From Oxyruncus cristatus (taxonomy: Eukaryota; Chordata; Aves; Passeriformes; Cotingidae), in the NCBI GenBank assembly GCA_013399855.1, contig VXAY01000172.1:4052228-4116227 (forward strand): DNA of 64,000 bases, in the 5' to 3' direction. Under the pieces are notes generated by a model that saw only the letters and a list, made by a program, of their open reading frames with translations, had not been told where the DNA came from and ran no database searches. This document shows positions 14,119 through 26,240 of the stretch, one piece after another; position 1 is the first letter of the stretch, and each line of letters starts with the position of its first letter. Both the position numbers and the translations under genes were made by a program.

Positions 14119-16257
14119 CATTTTAAACGCTAGATCTGTGTTTAAAAAAGACAATAGAAAACAGGAAAACTGGGAAAATTCTGAAAATTTGACAGCTAAG
14201 AAAACTTCTTGCTTGGAAAAATATTAGATTTAATAATACTAAAAATATTAGATTTTTTTAAAGGCAGGCAGCCATTTTGAATGCTTTGAATAAGTTATTA
14301 TTATTAATTATCATTACTGGGGATGCTTGCTTAACAAGAAATTCTTATGTTTTCAGAGTTCACTTGCTCCTGCTGTTTATAGGAGCAGTTTGCTGAGACC
14401 AGCAGTCCTCAGGTCATTTGTTTCAGACAGACCAACCTTTCCCCCTCTGACTACTGCTGCTGTCCAGAGTGATGTGGCCATATAGAAGGCACTTCAATGT
14501 AGGACATCATGGCATTGTCTGTTGGTGGTTAGTTGATGAATCAGTGCCATTTCCAGGAAAATCAAGTGACAGAAAACCCCACCTTTGTATCATATACATA
14601 CCCAGAGGAATCATGTTTTGGAGACAGAGTTAGGGATAAGGGAATGGACAGCACTCAAGCTGAAAATGAATCTGTAACCCAAAAGAGAAAGATCCCCATG
14701 CTTTGTGGCCTTGAGGAATTAGAAAGTTTGTACAGCTTTGGGAAGAAAAATACAACTCAGTGTGAGGGGAAACAGTATAGGTGAGGAGAAACTACGGTTT
14801 CCATTTTGTGGGCAATTCTACATTTTTGAAAACATTTTCCCTATTCTGAGACAGAAGATTTCTTCCTAATTTTTCCATGACGTAAAGTGTTAACAGAGAA
14901 AAATAATTTAAGATTTGTTCAAATGTTTTGCTTTGATTTTGAAAATTTTAGAACATTTGAATTAAAATACATAAATACATTTTGAAATTAAAATAAAAAT
15001 GTAGCATCTTTATTTTGATGAGGTATTTTTCCAGTTTTTTTTTTTTTTAATCAGATTTCAAGGAGTTAACATTTTCCATATGAAGTTTTCTGTTTATTTC
15101 TCAAAATTTCTGGACAGGCAGGGAAAACAAAGATATCACAGAGTTTTTAAAATACACCCCACTTCAGCAGGTAGCTACTAGCTACTAGTAAGGCTTTGCC
15201 AGTGCTCTTCTAACCTGGTCTTAGCACAAAGTTTCTTTACTTGCCTTTCTTGTTCCAAATGTTCTTTTAGACAGGGAATCTGAAGGAAGGGTCCATGTGG
15301 TCCTGTTGATGATGCTCTTACTTATCAAAAAATGTTTACTAAAAAAAAAATATGTGACTTCAATGGCCCCCTGCAGATGGAGAAATCTGGAGATTTAAAG
15401 TTAGGTTTTCCATTTTAGCAACATATCGTACTAACTTACCATGTTTTTTCTTTTAGCTAAGAGCATCACCCAATTTCCAGCATGGTTACAGCTGCAGGGA
15501 AAGACTGGCAGCTAACATAGTAATGAGTCAGTATCTATTGAGATTTGCTCATTACTATTAATTTCCCCATTGCTTCCAACTGATTCAGGAGCTACTTATG
15601 GAAATTCTTCTTCTACTGTCTTACTGAAATCCAGTCCTGTTGCTGTCAAACCTGCCAAGAGGAGCAGCAATACTACTGTGATAAAATAAGTCCAATTCTA
15701 TCCCAATCTTGCTTTCCTAGGGAAGAACAGAACTCATTAAATAATTATCAACTGTGACAAGAAAGTAGCTGGCCAAACACTTGCTGCTAATCTAGCCATG
15801 ACAGCAGGACTATACCTTTCAAAGCAGTAATTAGCTAGATGAACAGCAACATAAGTACCAGACAATGACACGGAAAGGACTGTCCCTAAAGGACAGATTC
15901 ATTATTCGTAGGGTTTAGTGTTTGTGTGACTTATGAATGCTATTTTGCAGTATAAAATTACACTCCTCTTCTGCTGCCTTTCTCTTTATCTTCTGCACAG
16001 TTTATGGAAGGGGAGAGAGAGAAAATGTGGAGCTGAACCCAAGAGAACAGGTGACAAAAGCTCTTCAAGACCTCCCTTACATTCCTGAGACAAAGGGTGG
16101 GTGTGTAGATCTCACAGTAGAGCAACCCCATTACCCTGCACCCCCATCTTGGGTGAATAAGAAATTTGGCACTCATTTTACACTTGGACTGATACTTCTC
16201 TAGTGTAGGTTTGCAGATTAGGTCTAGTAACCCTTATGAATTTTCTTTCTCAACAGG

Positions 16258-16302
16258 GCAGATTCTCAGTTGGTGTGAATTGGTGTAACACTACTGAAGC
16301 CA
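16258..16302 (-). repeat. Possible ancient interspersed repeat
   Basis: Read on the minus strand this gives the order 'ggcttcagtagtgttacacc' then 'accaactgagaatc', a decayed form of a motif (acttcaGtGGaGTTActcctGATTTACACCaGTG...GAgAatc) that also appears on the + strand at 26715 and 42981. I cannot name the family. Confidence 0.4.
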
Positions 16303-18932
16303 GAGGAACGACATGGATTTATCCACAGCATACACCAAAACAGCAGCAAGTGCTAGAGGTGTTGTCCTACCAGCTACAAGAAATCACAAGCCCAAACTTC
16401 TTCTACTGAATGTAGAAGGCAGGACTATGTTGCATCTAGAGCTGAGGCTGGAAATACAGCCAGCCAAACTTGTTTTCAACTGAACTGTTCAAGTGCTTGA
16501 AGTTAAGCACACACGTAAGTCTTTGCAGGATTAAAGGCTCCTTTTGGAATGACAGAGTAAATCCAAATAGAGATGGATTATCTGGCAGGGGGCAGGTGAG
16601 GTGGTCAAAGGCACATGCAGTCCATCATATGGCTCTGTAATTTACTACATGATTATCACAACTACATATTTGGTGTGGGGATATAGATATACATGCACAC
16701 ATGTATACACAGAGCCAAACTTTTTTGGCGCGGAGGCCACACAGCCATTTCAAATCGAGACTCTGAGCTGCACTTGTTCCAGGGCTGCTTGTCTGTTGCC
16801 AACACACTGAAGCGCCTCAGGCTTCAGTCTGATTCTTTGTTTGCTTGCCCATTAAAGTTCTTATCCCACACTCCCTTTTGGCAGAAAATTTTGTTATTTC
16901 TGCTTTCTGCTGGCCTAGGCCCTTCTCTTGCCTCTGTTCCCATTAACCTATAGCAGTGACAGCCAGGAGCAAACTGAAGCAGCTGGTTGGAGATGCTACT
17001 ATCAGACTGAGAAACAGCTGTTCTGCAGAGGGGCCACCCTGAAAAACTTCAGCATCGCTGGGCTGTAGTTTGGCCACTGCAGTTGGAGAACTGGGGAAAG
17101 AGAGCACTTTCATTTTCAAATATTTAATTGCTGAAAAATGTAGGGGTGTGTGCATCATCTTTATTGGATGTCACACAGAAGTAATGCTTTCCAGGTACTT
17201 TTTGGCACTTCGTGTCCTTATCCTTTTACTGCCAGCATGGAATGGCCCCATGTTACAACTCAGTGTGCAACTGATTTCCAGTTTTTTCTGTTTAAATTAA
17301 TATTTACCAGTTGGTTATTTTTGGCAGTCTTTTATTGATAGCACTGATTCAAAACAAATAGCCAAATTCTGCTCCTGGTTACAGCCATATGACATCTGGA
17401 CTTAACCCCACTTTTACCAATGCCACCAAGAGCAGACATGGTCCTTTTTCTGTCTTTGTAGTGTGACATTTTTTTCTGTCCTTACGTATAGATAAGAGTT
17501 GGGTTGCAGTTTTAACTTTGAAAACATTAGGGTACAGCATTGAGTGTAGCTCCAAAATGTATTGATTGGGCACTTCTCTAAGACACTTAATAGTACGTGC
17601 CTCTTACCCTTCAGTAACCTGTCACTTCAGAATTCATCTTTTATGTGCAGAAGTAACTCTTTCAAAAGCACTGTAAATTAGATCTTCACTATCAGCCAAA
17701 AAAATTAATTACTTGAGTACTTTTGTATTCGTTATCAATCAGCTAGATTAATCACTTCAGAGTTATTTTAGTTATTTCTACAACAAAGATGTAGCAGAGT
17801 CACTGACAAGAGCATAGGACCTACACGGTAATTTGAATAGATTTGTAGCAAGTGAGGTACTTGATGCACTGACTTCATGTCCTGTTGCCTTCACACCTTC
17901 GTAACATGCGACAGTCCACGTTGCCTAGACTGAACCCACACTGTTGGCTATTGATACGAGTAAATACCTCAGCTATGTCTATAAATAAGCTATAAAATTG
18001 CATTATATCGTCTGTGTAATTGGCATGTGGGCCTAAGCACTGCTGTGTTTGACTCATATTAAGAGCTGTACTCTGAGTTACATTCCTGTTTGTCATCTTA
18101 GGGGCGGGAAATCACTGAAAGAACAAAGTCAGCCACCAAGTCTGCCAAGCTAAGTTTTCTGTGACATTGATAAATATTCAAGCCAATGTCTTTCAAATGT
18201 TATTGTGAATCACCTTTCCCTCCTTCCTTCCCCTGCTTCAGTCATCTTGCTGGCTCAGAATATTCACCTTTGTCTCAGACCTCAGCTGCCTTCACTTTAT
18301 TGCATACGATTGCTATTGTCTTTGTCTCTTTTATCCGCTTCACTGTGTCTCATTTTCCTAAAGTATCTGGCACCCACTTTTCCATAACACTGTTCCTTTG
18401 TTTCAGGAAAACATAATTTCAGGAGGCAGCAGAAATACAGTTCCAAAGGCCACAGGGTGACATCCTCTCTCACCTGATCTTTATTCATATCGGGGTTTAA
18501 TGGCATTTTTTTTTCCACTTCTCAAGCACCCTGCAACACCCTTCCTCCCTGACAGGAAGGCACATTTTATTTCTCATAAAAATACTTTCCTACCAATCTT
18601 CTGTTCTTCAGAAGTTTCAGAGGCCTTTATGTTGAATGTTGGTTTTCTCATATGGATGGACCTGTTGACCTGGTTGTAGTTTATTACTGTTTTGACACTT
18701 TTTTCTCCTTCCTAAATTTGGAGGAACTTAGACCCTTCTGTCATTTCTAATTCCTGTTCTATTGGCTTCAGCAGCAATTTTCCCAAACTCCGTTTTTGAT
18801 TTTGTGGTAGGAATAATTGAGAATTCTTAATATCTGAATGGTCCGGCTTTCTAAAAGTAGTATTTTTAACATACAGCTAATCTTGTGTTTGTGGTTCATT
18901 TATAATCTATCTGCCTCAGATATGATCAACAG

Positions 18933-18951
18933 AAAAAAAAAAAAAAAAAAA
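18933..18951 (+). repeat. A19 homopolymer
   Basis: Uninterrupted run of 19 A residues in intergenic DNA. Confidence 0.9.
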
Positions 18952-20007
18952 GAGTAATTTCTGTCATTTCTACCAAGTCAGGAAAGGATGCTGTTACACA
19001 GTCCTTTATGTACACTTTCTTAGCTGCCTGGTGCACTAAAAAAGGGCCCAGTCCATTGAAATAATACAAAACCTCAGTTGCGGATGGTAGTGGTATGTGA
19101 TTTCCTGTGTACGTTTTACACCAGAAGGTACAGTGCCTATTGTACATCCCCATTTAGAACTCAAACACAATGGCTCATGCAGCTGGATGGTGACCTGCCA
19201 ATGAAGTTTAAGACAGCATAGACTTCCACGTGAATCTGCAGATTAATGAGACAGAGAACTGTCTTTTTTTTTTCCCCACAAAAGGCTACTCACACATTCA
19301 GAATGTGCTGCCGACTAAAACCAAAGTTCAGCTCGCCACAGGAATAGAGAGAGAAGAAACACGCACAGGATACACCTCAGAAACAGCCCAGCCCTTATGG
19401 AAAACTCCTGTGGAATTTAACACAAAACGATACGCTTTCTACAGTTTTGTTGTTTTTTTTTTTTTGTACCATCCTATAGCTCTTCTATTAAATTCTTTAC
19501 AATGGCTCAAAAAGTTCGTATAAAAGATGTAATGCTCCATAGGTTTTAGAGTAATTTTATAGTGTTCTGTTTGATTTCTATAGGACCCCCTTATTTCTAT
19601 TCCAATTATGTTATCTAGAACTTCTCATAAAAGTCCTATCTTATAACAGGCCCTTTCCCTCTCTTTCAGTTTTAACAAAACGTGTATAGAGACATATATT
19701 ACAAAGTATACTTCTTACAACTCCATGATTTCAGGTGTGCTACACTCCCACATGTGGCAAAAGCATTATCTGTCTTTTGGCTAGGAAGCTAAGTGAAGTA
19801 GTAAGCAAACTGTCAAAACAGACTAATTTACAACTGCATTCTCATCTCGATTAGGCCAATGAAGCAACACCATGGAAGTGTGGAAGATGGGGGGAAAAAA
19901 TGATCTTTCCCTCCTTTTTTTTTTTCAGTTTCACTGCAAAGCCCAAATTATAAACGCTTACAGAAACCTTTGTTTGTGAATATCCTCTTGAGACTTTATG
20001 TTGCAAG

Positions 20008-20045
20008 GGTTGTAGTAAGTTGTGAAGGTTGAAGTAAGTTGTGCA
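20008..20045 (+). repeat. Two tandem 19-bp units
   Basis: The unit 'ggttgtagtaagttgtgaa' is followed directly by 'ggttgaagtaagttgtgca' (3 differences in 19). A small local duplication with no evident function. Confidence 0.8.
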
Positions 20046-22267
20046 AGGGTAAATTTAGCTCTTCAGATAAATGAAAAGGTCTTTAGGAATTGTTTGGGAC
20101 ATTACAGTCCTACAATCATGATGTAGTTCTTACATATCTGTGCTTCTGGAGTACAGTGGCTGTTGTCTTAGGTGTTGATTTGAACATTTTCATGAAAATG
20201 GGCTCCTCAATATTTGTTAATGGACACAAAGACAGTAGGTACTTCAAGGATGACTAGTAAAGGCTCTTAAGGTATTTTGATTGTATTTTCTTTTTTCCTC
20301 TCCTATCATTCAAAATTTTCAAGATTTGCTCTTACCCACCCTCTTACCCTCTTATGACTGCACCCAGAGAGCTCCACTAGAGACACTGTGTCCCCACCTT
20401 ATTATCTCGCCAACAAATTCTGGATCCACCTAGAGAGGGGCAGATTGCGGTGGGAATTTAGCATTGGAGACGTGAACAAGCTGCTTATACTCTGCCAAGA
20501 CCCGGTGGCAGTGCCAGTAGGTTGGTGGTGCTGTCAGGCAGGTAGCTGTGACAGCCTGATCACAAGTGATCAAAACTCAGAGCAAGTTAGGTTAAAAAGG
20601 AACGTCTAATTTAATTCAACAGAAGCTCACAGAGCAGAATTCTGCACAACCCTTCATCTGTCACTTCCTCATCCTAGGGCTTGATGGGGAGAGGTGAAAC
20701 AGAAAATTAATATGATCTGATACCTTTATAACCTGAAGGTGCTGATCCACTATGGAGAGATAGTTCAGACTATTGTTTGAGATAGTAATAAGAGGCCAAA
20801 TTATTTCAAAGTAGCCTGGAGAAATGACAGAAATTTAAATAGAATTTTTCACTTTAAAGGTCATGTAGTTAACTATAACAACACAGGATTACACTAGTGC
20901 CTGTTTGCCATGGCCATGGCTCCAAACATGAAATTGTCTTCACATACGTCGTTCAGAGGGAAGAAGAACATAGGAATTTCCATATGACCTTATGATGAGC
21001 AATACAAATTACAGTGACTAAAGAGATGTTGTCTAAGTCTTAAATAGCTTTCCTTTCTGACTTTTTGCATTTACAAGAGTTAGTGATCAAAATAAGTAAT
21101 TCCACACCTATGAAGGCAAATGCTGGGTATAATAGTAATGTATAGAGGACTAAAAGATAAAGTAATTGAACCAGTGAAGGTCACATGGTCTATTATTGTT
21201 TTTGTCTTCTATGAACTTCATAGACCAACTGTTTTTATTTTAAAGAGGCAGTAGGTGGAAGCATAAAGCAAAGTGGCAGGCTATAGCTTATCAATTTGAG
21301 CCAAATATTTTTAATCACTGATTCTTGACACAAGGATTATCCACGCCAGCTTGTATGGCTTGAAGAGAAGGGGCCCCAGAAAGGTTTGGTAAAGTGAAAA
21401 TGTCTTTAAAAATGACTCACAGAAAAAACATAAGTTACAGCGATCCTCCTTGAGATAACCAACTTGATTTATAGAGCAACTATTTTGTGTTGATTTTGAC
21501 TCATCATGATCTTATTTTTTTCATAAGGATGCCTTTGATGGTGTAAAAAGACCTCTGAATATATGAATCACAATTCAATACCATTCAAAGCATCATTAGA
21601 TGTCATCAAAAGGAATAAGTTCAAACTCCTGAAGTGTTCATATGGATTGTATCCACTTATTTTTGTTATCAAATCTTTATTTCATTCCTGAGACTACAAT
21701 ATTATGTCTTACTGCTTTCATGATTGTAACAATTTATCTACTTTCTGCATACATTTATTTTTTACATAACTCCCTTGAGAAGCAGCTTTGCATTGCCTCG
21801 TTTTCTTTCTTTTCTGTCTTTAAGAAAGTTTTGTCTCTGTGGATTTTCCCTGAAGATGTTTGGAATTGATGAGCTGTGATTTCAACACTGCTTCCCAGAT
21901 TGACTGAGCAGTAGAGTCTCATTCACGTTGTGACTGTGTTTGCCGAAGTTGGCACTATGGGTCCAGCTGAAAAGAGTTTCAACTGTTAATACTGTAATCC
22001 TAATGCACCTCCTGTTCTCTGTCTGTCCTTTGATACTTTGAAATATTTCTTGAAGTATAGACAAGCCCTAAACTGTAGGAAAAATACCATATTAATCTTT
22101 GGAAAAGCTGATTTCTGTTCCTAGTTTTCTAGTGTCTGAAGAAATCCTGACTTTCTGTTAACACAGTCATTATCTGGAACAACTTATGACTGATAGATTT
22201 GCCCATGAATTCTTGGGTTTATTTTTATTATTTTAATGAAACAGAATAAAATAACATGTAAATACAT

Positions 22268-23063
22268 TCATGAAGTTCAATAAGCCCAGAGCAAGGTCCT
22301 GCATGTGGGTCAGGGCAATCCCAAGCACAAATACAGGCTCGGGGATGAAAGGATTGAGAACAGCTCTGCAGAGAAGGACTCGGGGATTTTGGTGTCTGAG
22401 AAGCTCAAAACAACCTGACAATGCACACTTGTGGCTGAGAAAGCCAACTGTATATTGGGCTGCATCAAAAGCAGTGTGACCAGCAGGTCGAGGAAGGTGA
22501 TTGTCCCCCTCTACTCCACTCTCCTGAGACCCCACCTGGAACATTCCGTCCAGCTATGGAGCCCCCAACAGAGGAAGGACACAGACCAGTTGTAATGAGT
22601 CCCGTGGAGGGAGAGTCCAGTGATCAGAGGGCTGGAGTACCTCTGTTTGGAAGACAGGCTTGCAGAGTTAGCGTTGTTCATCCTGGAGAAGAGAAGGCTC
22701 CAAGGAGATCTTACAGAACCCTTACGGTACTTAAAAGGACCTACAAGACAGATGGAGAGGGACTTAGTGCAAGGGCAGGTGGAGACAGGACAAGAGGGAC
22801 CGGATTTACAATGAAAGAGGGCAGGGTTAGATTACATATCAGAAAAACATTCTTTACTATGAGGGTGGTGAGGCACTGGAGAATTTCTCTGGCACATTGT
22901 CCAGAGAAATTACTGATGTCCCATCCCCCTAAGTGTCCAAGGCCAGACTGGATGGGGCTCTGACCAACCCGTTCTAGTGAAAGGTGTCCCTGCCAATGGC
23001 AGAGGTTTGGCACTAGATGACCTTCAAGGTCCCTTCCAACCCAAACAATTCTATGATTCTATG
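22268..23063 (+). mobile_element. CR1 LINE, ~0.8 kb 3' fragment with ORF2 C-terminus
   Basis: A 5'-truncated CR1 element carrying the end of the reverse transcriptase ORF and the 3' UTR. Seen: an opening block whose broken frame reads '[17 protein letters not shown]', typical of the CR1 ORF2 C-terminal region, followed by decayed 'tccagctatggagcccccaa' and 'agaggaaggacacagac' blocks, and a 3' end with 'gatggggctctgaccaacc', 'gtcccttccaaccca' and 'attctatgattctatga'. Frameshifts and stops are frequent, so it is dead. Family-level assignment is firm; the subfamily is not determined. Confidence 0.93.
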
Positions 23064-25319
23064 AAATCAAAACAATATATTTTTTACTTTCATTTAATAC
23101 TTACACAAATCACTGGGTAGGTCTAAACCCAGCTGTATTACCCAGATCTGTTGCTGAACGGCCTCAATTTTTCTCTTCTATATTGGGACTTTCCAAATTG
23201 TTGTCTTGAAGATCATTTGCTTTTCTATTTGGTCAATCATATCTGCTATACTAGTCCTTCTGCATGCTTGAGCTCGGAAGTTCATCTACCCTCTGTAGTT
23301 CAGGTGCCACAACTGCATGCGTGGAGTCTGACGACTACTGGTCCCATGCAGCTTCCTTTCTCACTCCATTGAGAGACTTCTCAGTGATACAAACCTGAAA
23401 GACAGTCACACCAGAAGACAAAAATTCCCTTAGTTTTATCACTGCTGTTATTGCCACTGCCATTCTCTTACCTCTGAAAGCTAGGAAATGCTGATAAAAC
23501 GGGCAGGAAGAAGTGAGTGTTTATCTAAACTGTACTTGTCTGCATTTAAAATAGTTTCATAGTGCAAATCTCCAGTACTGAATACCTGAAATCCCTGATC
23601 AGTTCACGCTGATAGCCTGTTCTCTGGCTCTTTTCTGGATCATGCCAAGTGTACCCCGAAAACAGTGCCCTGGCAGCATGACAGATGGTTTCCCCCAGAA
23701 AGCATTCCCAAAGGCAATATGGACAATACTGCATTGTGCTACCTCCCTTCCCTATCTCTGTGACAACATTCAGCCCTTCAAGTGTTCCCCTGTGCATGTC
23801 CCTGATCTCAGAGAACTCTGTTCCGTGAAACTAGCACCAGAAGGGCTGCAGCTTAGGGGCTGTGGTATTTCAGAGACACTGAACAAACACCACAAATAGA
23901 GTGCTCTCCACGGGCCAAAGGCTTACTAGCCCAGGCCCAAAGGTGAGCCCACAGGAAATGATGGCCCAGGGGACACAGGCAGGCTGCTGCACAGAACCTT
24001 AGCTATTGGCAGCATGAATGGGACGTGGACTGAGTCCCTTAGCCCTGGGGCCAGGGCTGCACCCCAGCTCCTCTCCTAGTAACAGCGTAGACTTAGCCAG
24101 CAGCACAGCTCCAAAACACAGTTTAGCTCCCAAGCACATGGCTGAGGTGCAACTTCTTTTTAAATAACTACTTTTCGAACAGTAAATGTAACACAGTAGT
24201 ACCTGGCCTGAAAGCAATTTTTTTTATCAACTTAAAAGAGGCACAAACCTACTTTCATTCAAAACAAAACTCCCAGGCTTTAATTAATTGTTTTGTTTGT
24301 TTGTTTGTTTTTTTTTTTTTTGCTCCCATCTGCTAAGCAAGAAAGATCCCAAGCAAGCAAAATGACCACCAAAAAGAATCTTACAAGTAGTGAGAATTCC
24401 CAAAGTTTTCATTGCAATAAAAATATATCTGGCTGAATTTTCAAATGTACTCTAGTACTTAATGCAAAGATGGGACAGCACTACATTTCTGTATAAACAC
24501 ATCTGGAGGCCTTCCAACTGCTGCTGGTGTGATGCTTCTCAGCATGGGGTTCCTTCCAAATATTTTGTACTCTGCTGGACCAGAATTATTCTTTCAGGAA
24601 GTAGGAGGTCGTGTTGTCTCATAATGGATAGTGGCTCTTCTCTCAGTAAAGTCTGTGTATTCTCTGCTTCTGTCCATGTAGAAAAGCAATCAGAGAAGGA
24701 AAAGATGGTTGACAGAGAAACCACCAACTATGTGGACATGAGTTAGCCTGCTGAAAGATGGGCTCCTCAGCCAATAGGGAATCACACCCTAAGTGTGATT
24801 AAGTGGAAGCTGGTATACTTAAAGAAGGCTCTTTGGTTTCCAGAATCTACCCACTCAATGCTTTTTAGAGCACTGGGTGCAGCCAAATCATTCATGAAGT
24901 TAAACTGGAACAGTAAGGGAAGATGGTAAGAATGATATTATTTATAATTCTCTCTCCTTGCTGCTATTACTGCATTTCGTAGGAGACAGAAATTAGAAGG
25001 AGGAGTAGCTGTCTGTGGTAAAAGGAAGAAAGGGGGAAATTATAACAAAGAGGAAATTGAAACTTAAGATATCTGTATATCCAGCAAGGGCGGGGGGAAA
25101 TAAATACAGGACTATGTGAAGTACATTATACACAGAAGAAATCCCAGCAATGGAATTTGCCAGGAATCAGATGAAAGCAGTAAAATCATTAATAATGAAG
25201 AAAGCCATACTCAATAAATCCATCTCTCCTCAATTTGGAAAAAGTAGGATGACAGCAGTATCATATCAGGCAGCCAAAGCCCTTTTCAGTCCATTAGTAA
25301 CCAAATAGGATGTTAAACA
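23064..25319. other. Intergenic DNA, no gene seen
   Basis: No recognisable exon. A (TTTG)n-plus-T14 tract lies at 24290-24321. Around 24760-24840 there is a CCAAT-like element, a short dyad (atcaca/tgtgat) and a TATA-like 'tatacttaaa', faintly reminiscent of an LTR U3, but no LTR ends or target duplication were seen. Confidence 0.5.
24290..24321 (+). repeat. (TTTG)n / poly(T) tract
   Basis: Repeats of TTTG followed by a run of 14 T. On the minus strand this would be an A-rich tail. Confidence 0.85.
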
Positions 25320-26240
25320 TCTACTTGTGATAAAAACCTGTAATTCATCAGGCCCAGATAACTCGCACCTGAGGAGTCTCAAATAGTTGGTGGAGGAGAT
25401 TCTTCCTTCCACATGTTAATTTTTAATGGGTCTTGAAATAACATAGAAATTCCAGAAGACTGGAAGACTGATGTTTTGCCAGTATTAACCAAGGACAAAC
25501 ATGATGACCTTGGTAAATATAAGCCAGCTAACCTAACATCAAACTGGAGAGGAGATGAGGGGGGAGCAAAATAATAGAATATGGGATTCAACTGATAAAG
25601 AATGAAAGGACAGGAAGTAATTAATGCCAGTCAGCATGGTTTTATGGAAAATAGGTCTTGTCAGACAAACCTGATTAGATTACAAATTTGGCTGAAAAGG
25701 TAACCGCTTCAGTGTGATATACTGAGACATTCATATGGCATTTGATTTAACTCTGAAAAGCATTCTGATTTTTTAAAAAATATTGTACAGCCTCATTGAA
25801 ATACCCACTAGCAGAACAGTGCTCTTATTAAGCAGCAAATCTCAAAAATGAGTGATCACTGGGAAGTCATCACTGAATGTAGATATTTTTAGCAAGGCTG
25901 GAAGAGGGTCAGTGTTAAGCATGGCACTTCAGCATTTTTGTTGCTGAGTTATATATAAATTACTGTTGATTGTATTGTTAATGCAATCTTTGCAAATGCA
26001 AATAGAAATGTAACCAACATGTATATAGATGTGATGTTACATCTTTATACAGCACTGGTGTCGCTACTGAAATGCCACTGGTTCAGCAATCATTTGTTTC
26101 ATGAAGCTGAAAAAAATCAGATGTTTCAAAAACAGCTGCAAAAATAATTGTTAGAACTCAAGAAAATGCCTTACCACTAGAACTTTAGAGAATATGAAGA
26201 GATTGCTAGATTAGAGTGTCTAAATACCTCCATCAGCAGA
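25320..26240 (+). mobile_element. Old CR1-type LINE, internal ORF2 (reverse transcriptase) region
   Basis: A heavily decayed, + oriented copy of the RT part of a CR1-clade ORF2. Blocks occur in the order expected of the family: 'tcatcaggcccagata' (SAGPD-type), 'attccagaagactggaag' (PEDWK-type), 'cagcatggttttatgg' (QHGFM-type), 'cttgtcagacaaacctg' (SCQTNL-type), 'catatggcatttgattt' (KAFD-type), 'cttcagcatttttg' (FNIFI-type) and 'tttgcaaatg' (FADD-type). Many stops, indels and lost stretches show it is ancient. It lacks the fresh 3' end seen in the other CR1 copies, so it is likely an older subfamily. Confidence 0.75.

Larger units (their letters stand above)
7000..22267. other. Intergenic DNA, no gene seen
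   Basis: A long AT-rich stretch without a convincing exon on either strand. The longest open frames are about 120 codons, low-complexity and without recognisable domains. It holds oligo(A) runs at 7178-7194, 9638-9652 and 18933-18951, and the faint repeats listed separately at 14056, 16258 and 20008. Confidence 0.6.

Noticed and set aside
24760..24840. Possible LTR promoter (CCAAT, dyad, TATA-like)
   Set aside because: No LTR termini, polypurine tract, primer site or target duplication could be found.
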